Below, one piece after another: positions 1-27,603 of a stretch of DNA of 64,000 nt. The notes below the pieces were generated by a model, which was not told the DNA's origin, did no database searches, and saw only the letters and a list, made by a program, of their open reading frames with translations. How positions within the stretch are numbered: the first letter of the stretch is position 1; the number at the start of each line of letters is the position of its first letter. This DNA is from Bolinopsis microptera (lineage: Eukaryota > Ctenophora > Tentaculata > Lobata > Bolinopsidae), in assembly GCF_026151205.1 (NCBI RefSeq), contig NC_087076.1, positions 9,896,902 through 9,960,901 on the forward strand, read 5' to 3'. The translations under genes and the position numbers were made by a program.

Positions 1-3000
1 TCCTATTTATCTGGTAATGTTAACACCATCTAGATACCCGTAAAGTGTTACGGCGCCGGGTTTCTGCATATTTCATGTTGTCAATAAAGTTACATTTTTT
101 ATGATGATGTGACGCATGGAAAATCGCAAAGTTGTGGTCGAGTTAAGTTGGGTTAGTCTTGAAAACTTTTAACTTGAGGACGTGAGGACAAAACACTGAT
201 ACAAGTTTCACTCCAACAATTCTTACTGTAACTAAGATACGATATATTTTGTAGTCCGGAGTATAACAGAAAGGCTCATTCTGAGCCTCCCAATTGCCCG
301 GTATCAAGAATCAATATATGAATATAGCACTCAGCAGTCAGCAGGAGGGTGTTACGATGGTCCTTTGTCAAGAGCTGCCCGATTACTTTGTTCGATAATC
401 GTGTCACGTGTCTCATTATAGTCACATGTCTCGTTAATAGTACCTTGCTAATACCTTTCCTTATCTGTCTAATCTGAATTGTCCGACTGGACAAAAGAGC
501 TGGAGAGAGAGAGCTGGATTTATACTTTATCTCGTCGTAGTAGATACTTCCCTAATTCCTGTACCTAATCAGAGAGAGGTTATCATTCGCTGACTTACAA
601 AACGTTACATTCTTCCTTTCCCCCGATACTAGCTTTACATTCTTCCTTCTTTCCCCCGGTTACTGACCTAGATACCTTACTTTACTGACTAAGAAGAGGT
701 GTATCACTATCAACTGTACACTGTACACTGTACACTGTACACTGTACACTGTACACTGTACACTGTACACTGTACAGTCTGAATAAAGTCGGTGTCGCAG
801 TTCGCACACTGGCCTCTTCCCCGGTACTTACAGTGAATCAATACAATTCCAACTGCAGTCCTCAGAACACTTACACAGTGTATTATATTGTACTGGTTCA
901 AGACAGAGACCCTCCTTCTCGGCCTCACTACCCACTAACAAGCTCATATACAGGCACGCCTTCTCTTTGTACGCCAGACAGACAGATATATAATATCAGA
1001 CGGCTCGGGATTAGGGGGTAAGGAGTAAGGAGTCCCTTTGAGAGAGGGTTACGTCACTTCTGGTGACCGGTACACTTTCGCTTTGTCATTTGGCTACCAT
1101 AAAATATTCTATTGCTCCAGACAGGACTCAGCTAGAATCTAGATGTCATGATATTAGGGCTGTCAGAAGACGATGGCCCTGTTCGGCTGTACCCCGACCG
1201 TACATCTTGTTGTTCTACAGAAATACGAAATGTTCAGATCATTTAAGGAAAAGGCACATAAAGTATTCGCTCTATAGTCGCTGATCTAAGGTTATTGTCT
1301 TGAAGCTGTTAGACATAATGTAGGAATTGATACGGTAATTCTTTGATAAGATAATATAAAGTCTAAACAATATCGTAGGAGGGTACGTTATATTGTATGC
1401 AGTAATGTATGCCGTTTTTGCGAACAGATTGGATAAGATATCAGCTCGCTTCCCTAGCTGTTGGCCCCCCCCCCCCCCCACCACTATCTAATATCGAGAC
1501 TACGGCCATGGTAACGATTAAATTATTAAGGTTTAATGAGGAATCTTCTGTCCTCCTTTGATATTGAGAGGCATTTTCTTTGATATACCCGATAGTAACT
1601 AATAGGAATGCCACAAATCAGAATTGAAATGCAGCTTAGTTTGAGTCTGATGTTAAGATACAGTATATTATATAAGATATATGTTTACTCTGATAGGTAC
1701 GTACGTATGTGTTGCAGTTTTTAACAACATGCTCTGAGCTCAGAATCAGAAAAATAATATTAAACCAGCCCTGATTAACATCTGAAGTTGGTGCTGAAAC
1801 CGGCAATGGTACCGGAGGTACCGGGTAAATACCATTACTATTTCTAGAATGTTGCTGTACTATTCTAGAATGTTCCTGTCACGTGGTACGTACAGCGCAA
1901 CCCCAGTTAGCCGGGTTGAGTTGTGAGCCAGATAGTGTAGTTAATTAAACCTGGTTAAAACCTTGTGAATTAGCGTAATTGTGCAGCTCATGGATTGTTC
2001 CTCAACAATGTGTGTCAATAGAGTCTAGGTGAGAGTAACTGACTGGTACGTGTCATTTCCATTTTCCAAGGTTAGCGCACGTTTGTCGACTGATCTCACA
2101 GCTTCACAGATAATACATTATAATTATCTGATACTCAAGAGCTTCACATGACATTTCTGATGAAAACGTAATATGCTACAGCACGCTATTCGTCAAATTA
2201 TGCTTTTCAGTCAAATCATCATGAGGAATACTGCGCTGAAAACACGAGATTGGCTTTGTTTTGAGAATCACGTCTCCACATTCAATAGAATTTATCGAAC
2301 TTACATATTAAATTATCCAGACTGATTGTTTAATATCAGTATAAAAATTAGCTATAACACGCTTTTAAACGTGATACAGTCTAATCTACAAGATCATGAG
2401 TCATGACACTGTCACAGGTCACTGTTGGCTGTTCCCGGTGTAACTCCTAGCAGTTGAGTTGGTTACTATTCACAGCAATCACAGTTGACCAGCTGCTTGA
2501 ACAGGTGCAAGTGTCACGGCTACATGGTCATCATCTCTACCTACTGATAATCAGTCACGTGTGTTACCATGTGTCACGTGTTAAAATATTGGCATATTAT
2601 GATTTATGAGTGTGTGTGAAGTGCAGGTATTATGCGCATATATTATATTGGTGGTGTTCGTGAAATTGGGTAGATGGTGTGTTAAATACTGCACAACTCC
2701 CAGGAGTAATCAAATAGAAGAGGTGTGTTACCAGTAGTGCTAAGTACGTGGTCATGTTATTTAAAGCTCGTAGTTCTTAGTACAGGATCGTTAGTGAGAT
2801 ATTTCTATAGTAGAAACTTAAACTAAGTAGAAACTGATATATTAGTTTAGCTAGTGACTTACCATGATTTCGCTTCAAGCCGAACGCTATCATTTAAAAC
2901 ATCAAAACAACCCGCTCCCCTAAACATAAAATCCAGCAGCTCACATCCAACAAAAACATGGCCAGCCAAACACACCTAACCCTCCCCGCTACACGGTTAA

Positions 3001-4629
3001 CAGATTTAGAAATTAAAGTCCACTAATGTGCAGCTAGCCGGGTAGAGTAACCGTATTATGTCTGTAGCGGGGGTGTGCCCTGGTCAGCGCTGCTAACACG
3101 CCACCTGCTATTCGGCACTCTATTACATTATATCCCTACAACCTGTCATCTCTTCAGATCACCTTACCGGACAGACAGCTCTCTAACTGCTGCTGTTCTC
3201 TGTTGTTGTTGGTTAGACGTGATAGGATCATGTTGTTACTGTGACAAATGACAGGAACTTGTTAAGTAGTCTCTAGTAGGGATGTTATGTTGCAGTCTTG
3301 TGTATCATGTGTTGTTCGAGGAGCTTGAGTCTTTCGTCTTTGATTTCTGAGCGGTCCGATTCGATTTGCTGGTGATCTTCATCAGTAGGCGAGTACAATT
3401 ACTAGAGCCGTACCGACCGCAGATTTAAGATCTGAATATTTGGAACATTGGTTACAATTATCTCTCTAGCTGCACTTATTTTATCTCCTTTTTGTTTTGT
3501 TTTTTCTCCGTAACTTCGTCAAGGCTGACGTCTCCCTGACAAATACACTGGAACTACAGCATGCCGCTGCCTATCATGGGTTTGGGTTAATTCGCTGCAG
3601 ATCCCGACAGCAACTGCTTTTCTTGGCTGTAAGAGGTCGACATACAATAGCTAATAGATTTACCAGACATCATCAGCGATGCAGTAATGTTGAGCAGCAC
3701 TGCAACAATGTCAACTAAACCACAAGTCCAATTTTCTGATCTTATCTGAGCCAATGGAGGTTGGAGAATAATGCATCTAACAATGCCGCTGTCAGACATA
3801 TGTATTGTCTGTCTGGACTGAAAATCTATCTAATACCTTGATTCATTGTTGGGTTTCTTTAGCTGTCCGGGCTTCTTCAAATTTCGTGCAATCAAACACT
3901 GCCTTTCTTTAAAGATTTCACGTAAAATTAGTGACCATGTGCATGCCATGATTCGTATCCTAAAATTGTCAATTAAGTCAGACCTGTTCGTTCTGGTAGA
4001 TGTGAGTATATCTATTTAGAGTGATTAATCACTCATATCTTTATTGAGTAAACGTTCAGCGAGCTTAAAATGTATGATGAAATTGAAGAGCCACTTGGAG
4101 AGTAATGGATGCAGAATGCATATTGCATATTGCATTATATTGCATAATGCATATTGCATATGCTAATGTTTACCTGTAACACGAACAATTATATGAGATA
4201 GTGGCGTATAATAGAATAAAATCATGCCCTCTAACTATACTTTCATTTCTTTTAACCAATTCAAGGTTGGAGAAATGGAATCTGAACTATCCTTGATTTC
4301 CTCCAGCAAGTTATATGAATATAGTAAATTTACACTATTTGTAATTGTGGCCAGAATTTGGACGCACGAAGGCTTGCTAAGTCCTTGCAGCGTTGCTGAT
4401 TATAAAATCACACTGTCTAATTCACACCAGGATGATGATGACACAATAGCTTGTAATGGCTGAATCTCTGTATTGTAGCCTTTGTATACCAACTGAAACA
4501 TCACTTACAAAATTTAGGAAGAACTTAGAGTCTGCGAAACCAGTTGTCATGAACAATGAAGATTAGACATAGCCACACGGCCACTATAAATAGTACCATT
4601 TACTGAAGACTAAATCGTTACATTTTCAG
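1..4629. other. No gene recognised (left flank / upstream intron of SUGP1)
   Basis: Apart from the CTGTACA array, a C homopolymer near 1467-1480 and a GCATATT-type repeat near 4110-4162, I see no convincing coding sequence, RNA gene or element end. The first recognisable SUGP1 exon begins at 4630 in mid-codon, so some or all of this stretch is probably an upstream intron. The SURP-domain exons expected for SUGP1 were not found and probably lie to the left of the window. Confidence 0.5.
714..776. repeat. 7-bp microsatellite, CTGTACA x9
   Basis: Nine perfect head-to-tail copies of CTGTACA. Each unit contains the palindrome TGTACA, so either strand can fold into short hairpins. No gene overlaps it. 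Confidence 0.97.
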
Positions 4630-19705
<15,076 letters not shown>

Positions 19706-19757
19706 ACCAGTTGGCAGGAAAAGAAGATCGTCTCGACTTAAACGATCAAAGTTGTCG

Positions 19758-19853
19758 AGCATAGTGCATAGTGCATAATGCATAGTGCATAGTGCATAGT
19801 GCATAATGCATAATGCATAATGCATAGTGCATAGTGCATAGTGCATAGTGCAC
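19758..19853 (+). repeat. GCATAGT/GCATAAT microsatellite
   Basis: About thirteen 7-bp units, GCATAGT or GCATAAT, in the SUGP1 3' UTR shortly after the stop codon. Confidence 0.9.
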
Positions 19854-20300
19854 AATGTAACCTCAGACTCTCGAGTTAACAACTCGTATATTTATTATTG
19901 TGTAAATTGTGTGGTGTATCTTTATAAGTGAAATTGTTTAAACGGTGTGTGGATAAATAGTTCCGGTTAATGGTCATGGTATATTTGATATTGATTATCG
20001 TGATTTTGGGTTGAATATGGTTTTAAAATGAGGAGTGTGATTTTCTTCCATTTGTTTAAACTTAACTTTAAGAATATGTGTTTTCGTAAACAAAAGAAAT
20101 GTTAATGGAAAAATCCACACTACGGAAATTAAATTCCGGTGACAGTCAGCTGTCAGACTCTGTGGTATTTCCATTAACTTTCTGGATGTTTTAATCTATT
20201 TATGAGATACGAGCTTAATTCCCTTGATATTCTCTGTGGAGCTTTTTTCCCTTAAAACTGATTAGTGAGGCTTGAGCTTGTTACACTTTGTGATAGTGTC

Positions 20301-20306
20301 AATAAA
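20301..20306 (+). promoter_or_regulatory. Possible poly(A) signal for SUGP1
   Basis: AATAAA about 600 bases after the SUGP1 stop. It is the first canonical hexamer I noticed there. Confidence 0.4.
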
Positions 20307-22009
20307 GTTAGTTTATCGACAAATTATATGAGATAGATAAGTTCAGGAGCGTAGCTGTAAACGTTTAAGGAGCACTAAAGTTGTCTAATTCAGTTTAATT
20401 CGAGCTGTTTTGAACCATAATAGTAACACGTGCCATGGTATATTGATTGCTGGGGAAATTTATCGAGCAGTATATTATGGTATATATGGGGCTTGCTTTT
20501 GATAGGTTTAGTTAGTGATATTTATTAGCAGTCTAGTACTAAAAGTGTCGTGGCTCGGTGAATTGCAGTCGCTGTGCGCGCGGTCACTTCTCATGGGCGC
20601 GGTTTTGAGCGATATTGGATATGATTTTTTGGTTTCGCCTGTGTTTAAGATTGAGGAAGCTTACAATGCAATCTATTTCTTGTGTCGTGATCCCAATGGA
20701 AATATTCTAAGTGGTAGCGTCTGCTCATCTATTTATAAGTACTTAAAAACTGTTTAAGTTACGCGTTAAGTATATTCTCGGGTTGATTTTAGATGATACG
20801 TGCAGTGTGTGTTTAACGTTTATATTAGACTATTCCATGAAAACTGTTAAGAGTCTAAATGTTTGGTTTTGTGTGTCTGCAGACCGGACCAAGAGTTTTC
20901 AAATGTGTATTTGAAAGATCAGATTCTTCAACTCTAAAGATTCGAAACGGCAATATAATCACAATGTGCAAAGTGCCCAACTCTTATTCGATGAATATTT
21001 TTGCTGAAAAGTTAATGTATATATTGCCAGTTGGTATTATAAATTTAGGTGATGTTGTAATACTATTACTAATAGCTTTAACAATTATCTTGTGAATACT
21101 GCTTCTTGATAAGTCTATTTCTATATTAATATGTATAAAGCGAGACGATATATGTATACAGGGGGGGGGGGGGGCGGCAGGGGTGTAGGAATGATTTTCT
21201 TCATGAGGGGGCCAAAATCTTAGAGTTTTTCAAATTTAACACGCGCTTTGGCCACAGTCTGAATTTCAAAAACAGCAAAACATGTAAAAGGCCTAGCTGA
21301 GCAATTTGGCAATCATTTTCAAACATAGTTTCAAGAACGATTAAAATAATACGATTTTAAATGCATATTAATTATTAGGGCCTGCAAGCAGCTCTTGCGA
21401 AATAAGTGTAGTTCGAAAAAGGGATGCATATTGCATTCTCTCGAAAAGAATTTCAGGAAATTTGCTCCCAGAATTGAAATCTAGCAATGTGAAATGATAA
21501 ATCCAGAAAGATTTTATTGTGCCTATTTAATTAATTTAAGGGTCAAAGGAAAAGTCCTGCAAATTTTGAAAAATATTCTTACAGTAATATGTCTCACTCT
21601 CTAAGAGGGTACAACATGCAAGAAGGGAGAAACTGGAACAATTCTTGGAAAATTTGTTTTAAGGAATGAATTCTATCAATGAGTTAATGTAAATTTGGAC
21701 TACAAGGGGCAAACTGTGTCCTGCTAATTTACTCCCACGGCATAAAAAAGTAATCAGTAATGTTATCCGAATTTTATCCTCGCTAGGCTTCTAAACTTCT
21801 GATGAATCCTGACATGTAATATGTTTTGTTTAAAGACCTTTAATTCACACACCAAAACTTTAAATTTTATCAAATTACAAATGTCCTAATATATACGTCT
21901 CTTATTAAGTTAAAAAGTCAGGGGTGCAGCTGTTGTACTTCAATTAAAATGATTGATCGCGCCGGATCGCGATGTTATTTTATCAAAATCAGCTACCCGT
22001 TTAGTATCC
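20307..22009. other. No gene recognised; lone poly-G run
   Basis: Only short frames without family resemblance are present. A G run of about 13 bases near 21162-21175 could be the cap of another poly-G element, but no partner C run or duplicated flank was found. Confidence 0.45.
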
Positions 22010-22200
22010 ACTTGGTGGCCTAGTGGTTAGAGCATCCGCCTTCCGAAGGTTCAGGGTTCGAATCCCAGTGTCACCTAGACTAGGGGGTAGCTAAGAATCC
22101 ATTGAATCTATGCGATCTCCTCGGTCGACTCAGCCGAATGATAGGAAACTTAACTGAGGGTTTAAAAATGAGGAGGGGTACCTGTTATAAAATTCTGCAA
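22010..22200 (+). mobile_element. tRNA-derived SINE
   Basis: The 5' part looks like a tRNA with Pol III promoter boxes: A box TAGTGGTTAGAGCATCCG and B box GGTTCGAATCCC. The acceptor pairing and anticodon arm are imperfect, so it is not a working tRNA. The body contains TCGACTCAGCCGAAT and GAGGGTTTAAAAATGAGGAG, shared with the minus-strand SINE at 54890-55192 (CTACTCAGCCGAATACTC, GAGGGTTAAATGAGGAG). This defines one SINE family. Confidence 0.75.
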
Positions 22201-22411
22201 AGCAACAACTCTCCAATATAAATGATAAAACACGGCGAATATAAAACAGCGACCGTCGACCTTACTCTTAGCAGACTTGAGATCACATATTCCGATATTC
22301 CTATTGCCTGCCCAATAAATCACTTAAATCACGGGATATTAAAATTATCTGGGAACTGATCTTCCATATGCTCCTGTGTGCAGGAAAGTTGCGCTCCCAC
22401 TGTACTGGCAC

Positions 22412-23125
22412 CAGGAGGTGACCGGGATTGGCAATTTTGAGCTATCCCGGTCCCGGTCAAGTCACAGTTTTCATCCCGGTCCCGGTCAAATGCTGATTTA
22501 TGATCCCGGTCCCGGTTAATTCAGGATTCCCGGTCCCGGTCAATCACTCAAATTTGCCGGGATTTTGACCGGGATCTTTTACATAATTTCATTCACTGTG
22601 ATTTTAAGTTTTTACTTTCATTCATTGTGAATTTCATCTTTAAACAACCTCTGAGCCAAATAAAACAATGTTTAAAATTGCTAAACAAGTTTGAGTAATA
22701 AATTATGATCATGAATTAAGTATAATTGTCAATTGGAATTGGAGAATGAAACTGTTGAATAATTTGAGGGATCATTGATTGAGGAATGAGGAATGAGGGT
22801 GAACTTGAGTAATCAGTACATGAACATTATTGGTGTAGTACATTAGGCCCATACCCCATATTGACGGGTTTTTTCTAGTTTTTTCAAATTTAATATTCTA
22901 GTTATTACTTATTCAAATTGTTCAATTATATAATGTAAATGAAAGTTGCAGCTTTCAATATGAGAATACCAGTTTTGGTCCCGGTCAAATCCCGGTCATC
23001 CCGGTCAAATTGGATTGTTGGTCCCGGTCCCGGTAAGATGGAAATTATTGGTCCCGGTCCCGGTAAATTGATAATCTCAGTCCCGGTCCCGGTCAGGCCT
23101 GAAATCATGTCCCGGTCACCTCCTG
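22412..23125. mobile_element. hAT-like MITE, 714 bp, TSD ACTGGCAC
   Basis: Inverted termini CAGGAGGTGACCGGGAT / TCCCGGTCACCTCCTG, flanked by ACTGGCAC at 22404-22411 and 23126-23133. The CAGG start and 8-bp TSD are typical of the hAT superfamily. Both subterminal regions contain repeated TCCCGGTCCCGGT motifs (22440-22560 and 22975-23120), as expected for transposase-binding clusters. Nothing is encoded. Confidence 0.9.
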
Positions 23126-23133
23126 ACTGGCAC

Positions 23134-23470
23134 TAAATCGCTCGCCCAACTTTTAAGTATTTTCTTTTGAAGAGGCCCTGAGGGTATAGTAGGTAAGTGA
23201 TTTAATTCGGGGTACTTTTTGGACGCTGATTCCGAATCCCCGCCATTACGTAGGGTAAAAATTCTTCCTTGGAAAGTTATGGACAAAAAACTGTTATGGC
23301 CACGTGGCTAGTAAAACACGAATTCGATTGTTTAGGGCTCGGGTTAGGGTTGTTGTTAGGTTTATGGATAGCTTCGGAGTTATGGTTAGGGTTGGGATTA
23401 GGGTCTATGTAAAACCATTTTCTTCGGCTGGAAAACCAAAATCACGTGATAATTTTTGGGCAATCGAATT
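23134..23470 (-). repeat. Dispersed repeat with telomere-like GGGTTA block
   Basis: Sequence 23215-23460 is the reverse complement of 34375-34650 over most of its length: same GGATAGCTTCGGAGTTATGG, CTATGTAAAACC and ACGTGA blocks. It contains degenerate TTAGGG-like units. The left edge TAAATCGCTCGCCCA and right edge TGGGCAATCGAATTA are an imperfect inverted pair, so this may be a MITE. Confidence 0.7.
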
Positions 23471-24197
23471 ATAAGTAAGAGCCGGAAAGTTGTGAGCAGA
23501 ATCGACGACACATTCCTTTCCTACATTTCCTTTGGATTTCCTGATCAGTGATCTAAGAACACCTACAGGAAGTTAAATGTTCCCTTCGATAATCCAGACC
23601 AATGAATCAAATACTGCGACTGCAAGTGCATACGTAGTAAAATTGGGTCGATCGAGTTTATGGTTTATAAATCCTAAACCTCGGCGGCGTTTATTGGTCT
23701 TACCTTACTCGAGAATATTATAGCGGGTTAATTTATGACTGGGAAAATTAATAACCGGGAAAAATATGGCGGAATTTCCCAAAACCCGCCAAATTATCCC
23801 GGTCATGTATTTACCGGTGGCCGACCGTTCAAGTTTTTTTTCAGAGGTCAACAAATTTTCAACCGAAATTTCTGTTTTTGTTACTTGTTAAAGAAGTTAT
23901 TTCAATTTACAGTTACTGATATTACTCAGAAATAGAAAATTAAAGACACGTCTAGTATTTAAAGGAAAATAAATCTATAGCAATAATAAGTCAAATCTTC
24001 ATTAAAGCGTATTCTCATTCTCATTATCGCTAATGTCCCCTCCATTATCATTATTGATATCCCCCTGCTGCTGACCGTCAAATTCGAAGTTGTATTGTTG
24101 TCTTAACAAGACTTTCATTTTGTCCGCTAATGGGGCTACTGCTCTGAAGGTCAGCCGGAGCTTAATTTCCTGCCCACCGCTTGGTATTGGCAATTGG

Positions 24198-25779
24198 GGG
24201 GGGGGGGGCCAATGGCATAAATGGAGAAAATGGAGAATTACTCATGGGTTTTTCCATTTTCTCCATAGAAATAGTCTCCATTTTATGCCATTTTATGCCA
24301 TTTTATGCCATGGAAAACCTGAAAAATTTAGAATTTCGAGAAAAATTATTTTAAAAAAAAGATATTTTCGTAATAATGAACAGAGTATCATGAAACATGG
24401 AGAAAAGTGGTTTTCAGAAAAACTTTGAAAAATGTTGACTTAGAAAATGTTCGGTCCGAGTCATTTTCGATACGTACCTCCCGTATCGAGAGCTCCCGAT
24501 TCCGAGCTCGTGTTGCAAAGGGGAGGCCTGCCTTCCGTGATCGCATTACTTCGAGTCCAAAATTGTGTATCGAGGGGAAGGTGTGGACTTCGAAAAACCG
24601 AAAAAAATATTTTCGGCCAATAATGAACAGAGTATCATGAAACATGGAGAAAAGTGGTTTTCAGAAAAACTTTGAAAAATGTTGACTTAGAAAATGTTCG
24701 GTCCGAGTCATTTTCGATACGTACCTCCCGTATCGAGAGCTCCCGATTCCGAGCTCGTGTTGCAAAGGGGAGGCCTGCCTTCCGAGATCGCATTACCTCG
24801 AGTCCAAAATTGTGTATCGAGGGGAAGGTGTGGACTTCGAAAAACCGAAAAAATATTTTCGGCAAATAATGAACAGAGTAGCATGAAACGTGGAAAAAAG
24901 CGGTTTTCAGAAAAAATTTGAAAAATTTTGACCGAAAAATATTTTCGGCTTATAATGAACAAGGTAGCATGAAACGTGGAGAAAAGTGTTTTTCAGAAAA
25001 ACTGAAAAATTTTGACTTAGAAAATTACCCCTCGCTCGGTACACAATTTTGGACTCGAGGCTTCCCCCTGGTAATGCGATCTCGGAAGGCAGGCCTCCCC
25101 TTTGCAACACGAGCTCGGAATCGGGAGCTCTCGATACGAGAGGTACGTATCGAGAATGACTCGGGCCGAAAATTTTCTAAGTCAAAATTTTTCAAAGTTT
25201 TTCTCAAAACCACTTTTCTCCACGTTTCATGCTACCCTCTTCATTATAAGCCGAAAATATTTTTTTGGTTTTTCGGTTTATCGAAGTCTGCACCTACCCC
25301 TCGATACACAAATTTGGACTCGAGGCTTCCCCCTGGTAATGCGATCTCGGAAGACAGGGCTCCCCTTTGCAGTGCGAGCTTGTTTCGACTGTCGAGGATG
25401 TAGGTCTCACTTCTCAGTGCCTATTACTCTCCCCTATTACTCCTGCTGTAGTATATAGCCTGTAGAAATAACTTTACACTAGGCTTGAGTAATTATGAGT
25501 TTGCCTGAAGTGTGCCTCTACCAACCTAGTATAAGCATCTAGTAGCCTACTATGAGCTTTCATAAGCTTGTTACGCCCCTAGTAAGCGTAAATAAACATG
25601 TTAGGATGTCCAATTTAGGTGTCAAATGGTGTTAAAGATGAAATTTCGAAGACAAAATTCATGGCATAAAATGGAGAAAATGGAGAATTACTCATGGGTT
25701 TTTCCATTTTCTCCATAGAAAAAGTCTCCATTTTATGCCATTTTATGCCATTTTATGCCATTGGCCCCCCCCCCCCCCC
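24198..25779. mobile_element. Poly-G-capped fold-back element with terminal hairpins, TSD GCAATTGG
   Basis: Ends are a G run then GGCCAATGGCATAAATGG, mirrored by TTATGCCATTGGCC then a C run. GCAATTGG is duplicated at 24190-24197 and 25780-25787 (the exact edge is ambiguous within the G run). Each terminus is itself a hairpin: CATAAATGGAGAAAATGGAG pairs with CCATTTTCTCCAT (24213-24310 and 25661-25763). The core holds direct and inverted copies of a 247-bp unit. The element sits inside the TA-flanked MITE 23703-26177. Confidence 0.88.
24386..24880 (+). repeat. Two direct copies of a ~247-bp unit, plus inverted copies to 25380
   Basis: The unit begins near ATGAAACATGGAGAAAAGTG and ends near CCGAAAAAATATTTTCGGC. 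The first two copies (24386-24632 and 24633-24880) are almost identical. A shortened third follows at about 24881-25020, and inverted versions lie at about 25030-25260 and 25250-25380. Related sequence also occurs at 16740-16830 in another poly-G element. Confidence 0.85.
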
Positions 25780-26220
25780 GCAATTGGGGAACGTCTTGGC
25801 TTTGCATCTTCAACTGCTCCAGTAATCAATCCACCGTGGACCATGAAATAGTGGCACAGTTTACTCACTTCATGGGCAAGAAAAGTGAGAATCACGGTCC
25901 ACCCTGAAATCTGATTTCCATAACCAAATTGTGATTTTTATAACGAAATTATGGTAGCAACCGCCAATAAAGTTACAGCCCTCCATCCACTGCTTCAAAA
26001 GTCTTCTCTAGCACATATGAGACTTCAGGTAAAATATGATGATCACCACCCCCTTGGAACCCCATAATCTGAGTCGGCGGGTTTTCTTATGACTGGTAAA
26101 ATTTTTGACCGGGAAAAATATGGCGGAATCTTCCAAAACCCACCACTTTATCCCGGTTATAATAATCCCGAGTAAGGTAGTCAACTTTTAGCTACTAGCT
26201 ACTATTAATTGTACTAAAGA

Positions 26221-26607
26221 GGGGGGGAGCCAAGTGGATATTTGTAGATATTTGGATAATGTCATCCACTTTTTTCGTGAATTATCCATTACAATAATCT
26301 ACAAATATCTACATTTATCTACAAAAAATGTATATCTCAAACATGTGCCCAGAAATTCTACTGAATTTTTGGAGATAAATGTATAAATTTGTAGAATTTG
26401 TAGAATTTTCGTGAATTATCCATTGACAATAATCTACAAATATCTACATTTATCTACAAAAAATGTAATCTCAAATATGTGCCCAGAAATTCTACTGAAT
26501 TTTTGGAGATAAATGTATAAATTTGTAGAATGTCATCCACTTTTTTCGTGGATTATCCATTCTACATTAATCTACAAATATCTACAAATATCCACTTGGC
26601 TCCCCCC
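26221..26607. mobile_element. Small poly-G-capped fold-back, 387 bp, TSD CTAAAGA
   Basis: Starts GGGGGGGAGCCAAGTGGATA and ends with its near-perfect reverse complement. CTAAAGA flanks both sides (26214-26220 and 26608-26614). The interior repeats TCTACAAATATCTACA and ATGTGCCCAGAAATTCTACT blocks, giving further internal pairing. It has no coding capacity. Confidence 0.88.
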
Positions 26608-26614
26608 CTAAAGA

Positions 26615-27603
26615 CAAAGTCTTACTCTTAAATCGTGCACCATAAAAAGTGTTGATCACAGTGGCGTAACGCTGTTGATCATAAAAATTATAACGAGTTA
26701 TTTTAATAGACAAGACGTAATTCGCGTCAGCAAAACTGAATACCTCCGATCATCTCTTGTGATTCGTATGAGCTATGAATATTGGCTCTTAACAAACACA
26801 GTGTTAAACCAATAATTTTAATTTAACCATAATTTTGCCTCTGGACCATAACATCGATTTTACATGATTCAAAAATGCCTGTTTTCGGGCGGTTGACAGC
26901 TATTAAATTGAGCTCCAGCACAGACTGAGAAGCCCATGAATACGATTTTAATTACATTTATGGAGGAGCACTTATTTTATCAACTACCGGACAAGTTAGA
27001 CTTAGACAACAGTAACACCGCCACACTCCACAGATATATATTGAAGCAACATATTATGCCAAAATGGCCCGTCATGATCAAGCTATGCACTATGACACAG
27101 CATTTTGACATGCTTTCGTGTTTCGAAGTATTTTATAACAAATTGAAATTCGTAAATATAGCATACAGGTTTTAAAAGCTTCGGAAGTCTACAAATCTTA
27201 CCATTTTCACAAGTTCTACATAAGTAAATCTTCAGTACAATTGGTTACCATTGTTACTTTCCATTCCGCAAAATTTAATTTTAATATAGTTATATTTATA
27301 ACAAAGTCGGGTTGTGAGAAAAAGAAAACATATTTTGCTATGACTATGAGCACCCAAAACATATAAAAATTCCGATTCAATCGACCACCATGATAGTAAA
27401 CGTGTTGTGCTGATTTTTTAAAGACCTAAAACTAAAATTGCAGGACGTGAAGAATAAAGATCTTATCGTTATCATTACATGCATAGAATAATCTAACTCT
27501 AATTCTACATATTACCCTTAATTTGTAGGCCTTATAATTCGTAGGCCTTATAATTCGTAACGATAGTTATAATCATTTATGTCACATTACAGTCTTTTTG
27601 AAC
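26615..27603. other. No gene recognised
   Basis: AT-rich sequence downstream of the Ly6-like gene. A 79-codon frame at 26936-27175 has no family resemblance that I can see. Confidence 0.45.

Larger units (their letters stand above)
23703..26177. mobile_element. TA-flanked MITE interrupted by a poly-G-capped fold-back
   Basis: The left end CCTTACTCGAGAATATTA and right end TAATAATCCCGAGTAAGG are inverted repeats flanked by TA (23701-23702 and 26178-26179), as in Tc1/mariner-type elements. Interior blocks GGGAAAAATATGGCGGAAT and AAAACCCGCC also occur in the copy at 61311-62111. Removing the inner element (24198-25779) leaves about 0.9 kb, near the 801 bp of the other copy. Confidence 0.85.

Noticed and set aside
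20515-21095. Two frames of about 80 codons after SUGP1
   Set aside because: No recognisable motif, no splice-linked partner, and close to random expectation in AT-rich DNA.
22010-22085. tRNA gene
   Set aside because: A and B boxes are present but the anticodon arm and acceptor pairing are poor, and a SINE body follows.
24388-25458. Several overlapping frames of 60-160 codons with shared sequence
   Set aside because: Translations of the 247-bp repeat inside the poly-G element on both strands; no family resemblance and no start or splice context.
26936-27175. 79-codon frame
   Set aside because: No family resemblance or regulatory context.
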